This document shows positions 56,725 through 64,000 of a DNA stretch of 64,000 bases, piece after piece (within the stretch, counting starts at the first letter, position 1; every line of letters begins with the position of its first letter). Under the pieces are notes generated by a model. It saw only the letters and a list, made by a program, of their open reading frames with translations, was not told the DNA's origin and ran no database searches. This DNA is from Sphingomonas sp. J315 (lineage in GTDB: Bacteria; Pseudomonadota; Alphaproteobacteria; Sphingomonadales; Sphingomonadaceae), in the NCBI RefSeq assembly GCF_024666595.1, contig NZ_CP088296.1, positions 3,276,501-3,340,500 on the forward strand, written 5' to 3'. Made by a program: the position numbers and the translations under genes.

Positions 56725-58170
56725 ATGGAGCGAGGGGCAAGCGTGCCGCAGGGCGGCGGCGCGGCGGAGCAGTTGACCGACCGCCAGCGCATGCTGGCGT
56801 TCGTGACGGTCCTGATTGCCTTCGTGCTTGAGGTCGCCGACACGACGATCGTCAACACCGCGCTGCCCGAGATTCGGCGCATGCTGGATGCCTCGTCGGC
56901 CGCGATGCAGTGGATCGTCGCGGGCTATCTGCTGGTGCTCGGCGCGCTGCTGCTGCTCGGAGGGCGGCTGGGCGATGCGTTCGGATATCGGCGGATGTTC
57001 CTGATCGGCGTCGCGGCGTTCATCGCAACATCGGCGCTATGCGGATTGGCGCAGACGCCCGAGCAATTGGTGGTGGGGCGCCTGCTTCAGGGGGCAGCGG
57101 GCGCGGTGATGGGGCCACAGGTGATGGCGATCGTCCAAACCCTGTTCTCGCCGCTGGAGCGGGTCGCGCGGCTCGCCTGGTTCGGGGTGATCGGCGGCCT
57201 CGCCGCGATCCTCGGGCCGATCCTTGGCGGGTTGCTGATCGAATGGAACTGGTTCGGCCTGGGCTGGCGGCTGATCTTCCTGATCAACCTGCCGATCGGG
57301 CTGGTCGCGCTGTGGATGGGCGCGCGGACGATCCCCCGTCGCGATGCGGGACACCAGCTGCGGATCGACCTGCTCGGCGCGGCGCTGTTCGCCATCGGCT
57401 TCGCGGCGTTGCTGTTCGCGCTGATCGACGGGTCGGAACGGGGCTGGCCGGTCTGGGCCATTCCCTGCGCGCTCGCCGGGGTCGGGGCGATCGGTGCAGG
57501 CTGGGCACGTGCGGTGGCGCGGCGGCGCAGCGGGCTGGCGGCGATCATCGAGCCCGCGCTGTTCCGCCTGACAACGTTCCGCTGGGGTCTGGTCGCGGTG
57601 CTTGCCTTTTCCGCCGGAGCGACCGGGTTCCTGCTGGTGCTCGCGGTCGCGCTGCAACAGGGGCTGGGCAAGTCGCCGCTCGATACCGCGCTGGCGCATG
57701 TCCCCTTTGGCCTTGGCGTGATGGCGGGGATCAGCCTGATCGGGAAGAAATATCTCCCCCGCTTTGGTCGCTGGCTGCTGATCGGCGGCGCGCTGGTGAT
57801 GATCGTTGGGGCGAGCGGGGCGCTGGTGCTGATCGGAAACGGGATCGGTGCTGGTCCAGGACTGATCGCGCTGCTTGCGCTGGCGGGGACGGGCATGGGG
57901 ATGCTTGCCGGGCCGCTGCCCCCAGTGGTGGTCGCCGATGTCGACCGCGTCTTCGCGGGTACCGCCAGCGCTACGCTGCGCACTGCACAGCAATTGGGTG
58001 GCGCGATCGGGATCGCGGTGATCGGTTCGGCCTATTTCGCAGCTGCGGGGAATGGCACCGGGCATCTCGCCGGTCTGCCGATGGCGGGCGCGATGTTCGT
58101 CGCGCTCCTCCTCCTCGCCATTGTCGCGGCCTTGCGATTGCCGGCGGATATTTTCGGCGTGCATCGCTAG
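56725..58170 (+). CDS. DHA2-type MFS efflux transporter
   Basis: A 481-residue, about 14-helix drug:H+ antiporter-like protein (EmrB/QacA type): FVLEVADTTIVNTALPEIRR, WIVAGYLLVLGALLLLGGRL, GRLLQGAAGAVMGPQVMAIV, and GVIGGLAAILGPILGGLLIE with the antiporter motif C pattern. It is divergent from the MFS-esterase operon and shares its operator region, suggesting it exports a toxic aglycone or intermediate (inference). The start is ATG 56725; an alternative GTG at 56743 is possible. Confidence 0.9.
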   Translation: MERGASVPQGGGAAEQLTDRQRMLAFVTVLIAFVLEVADTTIVNTALPEIRRMLDASSAAMQWIVAGYLLVLGALLLLGGRLGDAFGYRRMFLIGVAAFIATSALCGLAQTPEQLVVGRLLQGAAGAVMGPQVMAIVQTLFSPLERVARLAWFGVIGGLAAILGPILGGLLIEWNWFGLGWRLIFLINLPIGLVALWMGARTIPRRDAGHQLRIDLLGAALFAIGFAALLFALIDGSERGWPVWAIPCALAGVGAIGAGWARAVARRRSGLAAIIEPALFRLTTFRWGLVAVLAFSAGATGFLLVLAVALQQGLGKSPLDTALAHVPFGLGVMAGISLIGKKYLPRFGRWLLIGGALVMIVGASGALVLIGNGIGAGPGLIALLALAGTGMGMLAGPLPPVVVADVDRVFAGTASATLRTAQQLGGAIGIAVIGSAYFAAAGNGTGHLAGLPMAGAMFVALLLLAIVAALRLPADIFGVHR

Positions 58171-58268
58171 AAAGCGCGTTGATGTGACCGGGAGAGACCC
58201 GTCACCGGCGCGCTCGGAAGAGGCGGGTCAGACATTGCGGCGCAAGAGCGGGAAACCGCCGAAAAAGG

Positions 58269-58344
58269 TGGTGCCGGTTGCAGGAATCGAACCCGCGACC
58301 TTCGGTTTACAAAACCGCTGCTCTACCAGCTGAGCTAAACCGGC
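58269..58344 (-). tRNA. tRNA-Thr (UGU)
   Basis: A 76-base cloverleaf on the minus strand: acceptor GCCGGTT/AACCGGC, D-arm TAGCTCAGCTGGTAGAGC, anticodon loop TTTGTAA with TGT, T-arm GTCGCGGGTTCGATTCC, and an encoded ACCA end. T-rich sequence follows the 3' end. Confidence 0.95.
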
Positions 58345-58385
58345 GCGGCGGGCCGTGGCCCGCATCTGGATGCTGCCCCTTTGCG

Positions 58386-59243
58386 TCAAGCGATGCCGAA
58401 CGTCCAGCCCTCTGCGCGCGCAATTGCAGGCGTCATCGCTCTCGGCTGCCACAGCGCGGGGTCGTGAGCCGCGCGCCGCAGCCATGCGGCGGTCAGCAGC
58501 GCATCGGTCGCATCGTCGTTGTAAACGGTGAGCGGCGCGTGCGGCTGAGTTCCCAGCGCGGCCAGCGCCTTGTCGAGCGCGCGCGCATCGCGAATTTTCG
58601 ATCGTCCCTTGCGCGCACCCGCCGCGCGCGCCGCGATCGCGGTGTAGATCTCGACCACGCACGCGCCGCGTTTGGGCATGGGGTCGAAGGGCCATAGCGG
58701 TACACGTCCGTTCAACCGGTGGAGCAGCCGCATTCCCGCGAAACTCGCCTTGGATACCTGCGCCGCGCCGATTGCGTCGAACACGGTGGAGGGCTTGGTG
58801 CTGCCGTCATGCGCGATTTCGCACGCGCGCCAGTGGAGGAAGTCTGCCTTGGCCCCGTCCGCGGCACCCAGGTAGAAATGCGTGCCCCGCCGAGCGTCGA
58901 TGAACCCGGCCGCGCCCAGATCCGGATCGTCGCTCGCGGCCTCGACATGCGCCCACAGCGCGCGGGCGTCGTCGCCTTCGGTCTCGCCCGGCAAATGCGC
59001 GCCGCGCGCGACGAACGGCGCGGAAAAGCTGAAGTCGAACCCGATCAGGATCGGCTCGTCGGCAAGCGCCATTACCCAATCCAGCACCTCGCCGCGCGCC
59101 CATGCACGGCCGGGTGGGGGAATCAACTCCGGCGCGGCGTCCCCCGCCTCGCACAATGCGACCGCGATTCCGGGATGGCGCGCGCCCTTTGCCCCCGACC
59201 AATCGATCGCGGCGAATCGGGTGAAATGATGATCTGCGGCCAA
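58386..59243 (-). CDS. hypothetical RNase H-like protein
   Basis: A protein of about 285 residues of unknown function. Its first strand and acidic residue (FAAIDWSGAKGARHPGIAVA), a second (ILIGFDFSFSAPFVARG), and TVYNDDATDALLTAAWLRR suggest the RNase H/actin-like fold seen in DUF429-type proteins, with Asp residues as possible metal ligands. I place the start at TTG 59243 (LAADHHFTRF) because the longer frame to 59315 overlaps the response regulator. It is the last gene of the kinase-regulator operon. Confidence 0.65.
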   Translation of the reverse strand: MAADHHFTRFAAIDWSGAKGARHPGIAVALCEAGDAAPELIPPPGRAWARGEVLDWVMALADEPILIGFDFSFSAPFVARGAHLPGETEGDDARALWAHVEAASDDPDLGAAGFIDARRGTHFYLGAADGAKADFLHWRACEIAHDGSTKPSTVFDAIGAAQVSKASFAGMRLLHRLNGRVPLWPFDPMPKRGACVVEIYTAIAARAAGARKGRSKIRDARALDKALAALGTQPHAPLTVYNDDATDALLTAAWLRRAAHDPALWQPRAMTPAIARAEGWTFGIA

Positions 59244-59250
59244 AGCCGGC

Positions 59251-59871
59251 TCAGCCCGGCGTCTCGATCCCCGCGAGCACCGCCAGCCTGATCGCCTCGG
59301 CAAAGCTCGACACATCGAGCTTGAGCATGATCCGCGCCCGATGCGATTCGACGGTCCGGACGCTCAGCCCGAGCTTCTCGGCAACTTCGCGGTTGGTCAG
59401 TCCATCGACCAGCAACGCCAGGATCTCCACCTCGCGCTCGCTCAACGTTGCCAGCCGCTCGCGGTCGCGGTCGGAACGGCTCCCTTCGGCCAGATTTCGG
59501 TCGAGGAGTTCGAACGCGACCTTGAGCGGTCCGAGCAGTTTTTCGAGCGTAAACGGTTTTTCGATGAAATCGATCGCGCCACGCTTGAGCGATTCGACTG
59601 CCGAGGTGATCTGCCCCTGTCCCGACACGATGATCGCCGGAAAACGACTATGGTCGAGCGCGCGCAGCGCTTCGTTCCCCGACAGGCCGGGCATGTTGAG
59701 GTCAAGCAGCACGACCCCCGGTGCGGCACCGTCCTGCGCTGCGGTCAGAAATGCTTCCGCAGATTCCCAAGCGTTGACGCTCACCCCGGGCAAGGTCGCC
59801 ACAAGGCTGGAGATTACATCGCGGGCAAGATCATCGTCGTCAACGACATGAACGGTTCTTGGCATCTTCAT
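59251..59871 (-). CDS. FixJ/NarL-type response regulator
   Basis: A 206-residue two-component regulator: receiver domain with acidic pocket VHVVDDDDLARDVISS, phospho-Asp in VVLLDLNMPGLSGNEA and Lys in AIDFIEKPFTLEKL, and a LuxR-type HTH (about 140-200: LSEREVEILALLVDGLTNRE, VAEKLGLSVRTVESHRARIM). It starts about 70 bases after the hybrid kinase stop and is probably its partner or a final acceptor. Confidence 0.95.
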   Translation of the reverse strand: MKMPRTVHVVDDDDLARDVISSLVATLPGVSVNAWESAEAFLTAAQDGAAPGVVLLDLNMPGLSGNEALRALDHSRFPAIIVSGQGQITSAVESLKRGAIDFIEKPFTLEKLLGPLKVAFELLDRNLAEGSRSDRDRERLATLSEREVEILALLVDGLTNREVAEKLGLSVRTVESHRARIMLKLDVSSFAEAIRLAVLAGIETPG

Positions 59872-59944
59872 TCGCTACCCCGGAGCGGAACGCGCCTGAT
59901 AAACGCTCTGCTCCACAAGTCCATCCGGTTCGGATTGTAACTAC

Positions 59945-62900
59945 TCAAACCGCATCTTTCTGTGAACTCGATTCGATCCTCTCGAGCAGCGCGCGTGCGA
60001 GAGCGATGCGCTGTTCGGGACGGGCGTCGATCATTGCGCGCTCGGTCTCGCGCGCCATGTCTCCAGTTGCGGTGTCGCCGAAATGCCCGGCGGTCCCGGC
60101 CAGCTTGTGGATATCCGAGAGCAGCGCGGCGATCGACCGCGCGTCGTCTGCGGCCGGCAGGTCAAACGCGCGCAACGCCTCGGCCAGCGCCGTCCGCCGC
60201 TCGACATAGCGTTTGACCAGCGCAGGGGGCAGCGGTTCGGCGGGGGAGGCGTCGTCGGCAGGGCGGGACGCAACCCGTTGCCCGGTCGTTGCCGCGCCCA
60301 AGTCGCGATCGCCTGTTCCAGTGCTTCGCGCCGCACCGGCTTGGCCAAATGCGCCTGCATTCCCGCCGCGAAACAGGCGTCGATGTCATTCTGATAGACA
60401 TTGGCCGACAGTGCGACGATCGGCAGAGTCTGTGCGCTGAACCCCATGCTGCGCAGCCGCTGGGTCGCGCCGATGCCGTCCAGCACCGGCATCTGGATGT
60501 CCATCAGGATGAGGTCATAGGGTGCCCCTGCCTGTGCTGCAGCCTCGGCCCGAACCACTGCGTCGGATCCATTGCTGGCGACATCGAGATCCAGTCCCAG
60601 CCGCGCCGCGGTCGCGCGGATCAGCGCCTGGTTGATCTCATTGTCCTCGGCCAGCAGGACACGGGTCGCCGCGACGTCCGGTATTTTGCGCACGGGTGCG
60701 GCGTCGTCGGCGGCGGCCTTCGGCTCGTCGTCCTCGAGCGATGCCGGGATGCATGGCAGGGTGAAATGAAAGCTGCTGCCTTCGCCCACCCGGCTGTTGA
60801 CCTTCAGCGCACCGCCCATCAGTCGCACCAGCGAACTGGAAATGGTGAGGCCGAGCCCGGTGCCGCCGGTGCGCCCGACCGGATCGAGCTGTACGAAGGA
60901 CTTGAAGATATCCGACAGCCGGTCGGGCGGGATGCCCGGTCCGGAATCGACCACGGCGAAGCGCATCAGGTCGCCGATCCGGCTGACTTCCAGCCGCACG
61001 AAGCCCTGCTGCGTGAACTTGACCGCATTGCCGAGCAAATTGAGCAGTACCTGGCGTAGCCGCAGCTTGTCGCCGCGAACGATTGGCGGCAACGCCGGGT
61101 CGATCTGCACCTCCAGCCATACCTGGCGGCGGCGGACGCTGGGCATCAGCATGCGGATCGCCGAATTGGCCAGTTCCTCGAGCGCGACCGGCTCGTCGGC
61201 CAGGTCCATATGCCCCGCCTCGATCTTTGACAGGTCGAGCACGTCGTTGAGCAACGACATCATATTCGTGCCCGATTCGACGATGATCTGGGCATAGTTG
61301 CGCTGTTCGGCGGCCAGCCTGGATTCGAGCAGCAATTCGGCGGATCCGATCACGCCGTTCATCGGCGTTCGGATCTCGTGACTCAGATTGGCGAGGAACG
61401 ATCCGCGAATCTGGGCCTCGCGCTGTGCCGCATCGCGTGCCTTCAGCAACTGTGCACGCACCCGCGTCTCGTTGGTGACATCCTGAATCACGCCGAACAG
61501 GGCGCCGGGCTTGCCGTCCGGTCCCGGCTCGGCACGCCCGACATAGGACAGGTGCCGAAGCTCGCCATCGTCGCCGCGCCGGATCCGCACTTTGAGGGCA
61601 AAGGGGGCCTGGTCGCGAACCGAATGCAGCAACGCTTCCCAGGTCCGGCCCTTGTCTTCAGGGTGCAGATAGTCGAGCCCTTCGTCGCGGGTGATCGGCC
61701 GGTCCCGGTCGCGCCCGTGGATGCGATAGACTTCTTCCGACCAGAACAGCGTTCCTTCGGCGATGTCGTAGCGCCAGTGGCCGACATGGGTGGTTGCCTC
61801 GGTCATCAGCAACAGGCGATTGGCCTCGGACAGTTCGCTGGTCGCGCGTTCCACCTCGCGGGTCACCACTGCCTCACGCCGCGCCACCACCGCCAGCACT
61901 GCGGCAAGGGCCAGGTTGATGGTAAGCCCGGTGAGCAGGACCAGTAGCGGCTCGACGCTACCCATTCGCGCCTCGAACGCAGCCGTGCTGCGCCATTCCA
62001 GCAACCAGACGCGACCGGCCACGTCGAACTGACGGGATATCACATGTTCAGGGTCATGCGCCGCCTTGGTCTGGCCGGACAGGGTGTCGAACACGGTCGT
62101 CCAGCGATTGGCCTCGTCCTGCGCCTGGATACGAAGCTCGAAGTCATGCCCTTGTCCCTGGGTTAGACCCTTGAAGAATCGCTGGGCGGAGAAGGGGTGA
62201 TACACCCAGCCGAAAAGCGTGCGCCTGCGCTCAGCGACATCGCGCGGCGGAATCTGCGTCGCATAGACTGGACGCATGATCGTGAATCCGTAGCCGGGGC
62301 CGCGATACTGGACGAAGTCAAGCGGTCGGGTGGCGACCGCAGCGCCACTATCCCGTGCCTGATCTGCGGCATTGCGGCGCTTCGGGTCGAACGTGATATC
62401 CATCCCCAGCACACCCCGGTTTTTTTCCAGGGGGTGGATATAGGTCACCACATAATGGTCGCCCGTGGGTGGCGCGCGGGTTATGCGCTCGATGGGCAGA
62501 CCGTTGCGTCGGGTTTCCGACAGGAACGCGGCAACATCGGCGCGCCGGACCCGCCGGATAAAGCCGATATCCCGGACACCCGGATAGCTGTTTTCGATAT
62601 CGATGACCCTGGAATAGGCAACCCATTCGGCCCAGGTGACGCGCTCGCCCGCCGTGAATAGTGCCGAGGCCGCGTCGAGGCTCTGTGCGGTGCGGTTGAG
62701 GCGTGCGCGCAACGCCTGCTCGCTCTCGGTCGCCAGCACGGTGAAGCTCGCCTGGCTGCTGTCATGCACCCTGGCCCTCGCGTTGATCCACGCGAACATC
62801 GTCAGCGCCAGTCCAAGGCCACAGCCCAGCGCGATATAGCCGAACAGCCCGCGGATCGGCGCACCACGCCACTCGGCCCGGAACCGGCGCCGCTCCCCGA

Positions 62901-63552
62901 TCATCGCAAACGGCGCGACCGACAGGATCCCCAGGATATCGCCCAGCGCCCAGGTCGCCATGCTTCCAGGCACCCCCTCCACTGGAAAGTCGCGCAACGC
63001 CATCAGCGCAAGGTGTCCGATCGAGGCAGAAACCAGCGCCGGAATCACGACCGCCAGGGCAATTGCTGCAGCGACGTCGCGTGCGCGCGTCAATTCGACA
63101 TGATCGCCAAACCGGCGGCGCAAAAGGGTATCCGCGATCAGCGCCTGCAGCATCGCACCCGTCGCTGTCCACACCGCCAGCTCGCCGGCACGCAGCACCG
63201 TCGATCCCATCGACACGCCCAGGATCAGGTTCAACGAAATCGAGCCGATGAACACCGCAGGCAGCAACCAGCGCCCGTAAAGCAGAACTGCGCCAACCGC
63301 GACGCCCGAGGGCAGCCACAACATCGTCACGTTGGCGGGCGGTACGGCAAGTTGCTTGGCCACCCATCCGCTCGCGATGAACAAGAGGATCAGGATCAGC
63401 CCAAGCCGCAACCGTGTCTGAACGGATAGGTGGGTTTCGCCGGGCGCATGTGCACCGGTAACGGCTCTTTCCGGGGCAGGGGCGTCGGTCGCGGGCTCCA
63501 CACGGCGATCTATAGCAAGCCGCGCGCCGCTTGCATCCCTTGCATTGCCCAT
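59945..63552 (-). CDS. hybrid sensor kinase, MASE1-CHASE-PAS-HisKA-HATPase-REC-Hpt (apparent frameshift)
   Basis: A multidomain phosphorelay kinase of about 1202 residues. Order: MASE1 membrane domain (about 40-250), periplasmic CHASE (about 270-480), a membrane helix, PAS (about 590-690), HisKA with [15 protein letters not shown] (about 720), HATPase (about 840-950, with [19 protein letters not shown]), receiver (about 960-1080, phospho-Asp in [13 protein letters not shown]) and Hpt (His in [14 protein letters not shown], about 1147). The frame breaks between REC and Hpt, probably at 60297-60299 (one base missing); without repair Hpt would be lost. It is followed by the FixJ-type regulator. 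The ligand is unknown. Confidence 0.9.
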
Positions 63553-63643
63553 CGCGCATCGCGGGGTTCAGGGGAGACCTATGATGGAGTTGCGAAGGCG
63601 GAAGGTCGGGCCTGCGGCCTGCATCCCCTGTCCGGAAATAAAT

Positions 63644-63720
63644 TGGTCGGGGCGACAGGATTCGAACCTGCGACCCCCACACCCCCAGTGTGATGCGCTA
63701 CCAGGCTGCGCTACGCCCCG
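63644..63720 (-). tRNA. tRNA-Pro (GGG)
   Basis: A 77-base cloverleaf on the minus strand: acceptor CGGGGCG/CGCCCCG, D-arm TAGCGCAGCCTGGTAGCGC, anticodon loop TGGGGGT with GGG, T-arm GTCGCAGGTTCGAATCC, and encoded ACCA end. Confidence 0.95.
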
Positions 63721-63904
63721 ACCGAAGGCGGCCCCTCTAGGCGGGTGCGGCGGGGGATGCAAGTGGCATTGGGGAAGCGGGTCGGAGGCGCATGCAAAAC
63801 AGCCGCAGTTGCACCTGCGCAACACAAGTGGTAGCCCGCGCCGCTTGAACCGGGGGGCTTGGCTCCCCACCATTCAGGCCCAACCTTCTGGCCCCGGGAA
63901 CCTC

Positions 63905-64000
63905 ATGATCATCACCCCAGCATTCGCACAGGCCGCAGGCAGCGCGGCAGGCCAGGGCGGCGCCGCCGCCTCGTTCCTCTCGATCGCGCCGCTCGTCCTG
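63905..64000 (+). CDS. yajC: preprotein translocase YajC subunit (3' end outside window)
   Basis: The first 32 residues are visible: a short N-terminus with a Pro-Ala-Phe-Ala-Gln segment, a Gly/Ala-rich linker, then [10 protein letters not shown] entering the membrane helix. This matches YajC of alphaproteobacteria, an accessory subunit of SecDF-YajC. The ATG at 63905 follows GGGAACCTC. The rest lies beyond the window. Confidence 0.75.
   Translation, partial: MIITPAFAQAAGSAAGQGGAAASFLSIAPLVL

Overview
The window looks like chromosome from a GC-rich alphaproteobacterium of the Sphingomonadales type. This is an inference from several features: two large TonB-dependent receptors heading catabolic operons, alpha-E/transglutaminase and Bpt-type housekeeping genes, a short flagellin, a YajC start, and many GTG/TTG starts with 4-base ATGA/GTGA overlaps. 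No rRNA, CRISPR array, transposase or phage gene was seen.

Layout. 1-6.8 kb: alpha-E protein (cut by the window edge), transglutaminase, a periplasmic TPR protein, aminoacyl-tRNA-protein transferase, threonine ammonia-lyase and a secreted amidohydrolase. 6.9-10.9 kb: a chemoreceptor divergent from flagellin, then two small unknown genes. 11-12.4 kb: a FucP-type sugar transporter preceded by a LacI-type palindrome. 12.4-18.3 kb: a soxBDAG-purU operon (tetrameric sarcosine oxidase plus formyl-THF deformylase). 18.4-33.7 kb: MFS transporter, TetR regulator, prolyl aminopeptidase, POT peptide transporter, TonB receptor, S9 peptidase, M19 dipeptidase, Lrp, DUF1611, dipeptide epimerase, D-aminoacylase-like protein, Lrp. 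This reads as a peptide and D/L-dipeptide catabolic locus. 33.8-58.2 kb: a second TetR regulator and a large glycoside locus: LLM monooxygenase with FMN reductase, TonB receptor, two GPH sugar symporters, ThuA protein, a putative two-subunit C-glycoside deglycosidase (TIM barrel + DUF6379), GH3, Gfo/Idh/MocA, a second TIM barrel, redoxin, GMC dehydrogenase with its Tat-type subunit 3, DUF1080 3-keto-glycoside hydrolase, esterase and two MFS genes. 58.3-64 kb: tRNA-Thr, an unknown gene, a FixJ-type regulator, a MASE1/CHASE hybrid kinase, tRNA-Pro and the start of yajC.

How it fits together. Two different palindromes recur only between genes and match the two TetR neighbourhoods. AATACA-N4-TGTATT occurs four times (18.3, 19.6, 20.4, 22.8 kb). 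TAGAA-N6-TTCTA, exact or with one mismatch, occurs five times (34.5, 36.2, 42.4, 51.2, 56.7 kb), at the start of every transcription unit of the glycoside locus. I infer two adjacent, separately controlled regulons. The glycoside regulon has parts for a 3-oxidation route: oxidise C3 of the sugar (GMC or Gfo/Idh), then split the 3-keto-glycoside (DUF1080 for O-glycosides, TIM/DUF6379 for C-glycosides).

Caution: thirteen genes that otherwise look intact each carry one apparent 1-base frameshift (one carries two), nearly all in short G or C runs. This looks like uncorrected sequencing error. I annotate these as single CDSs and state where the frame breaks.
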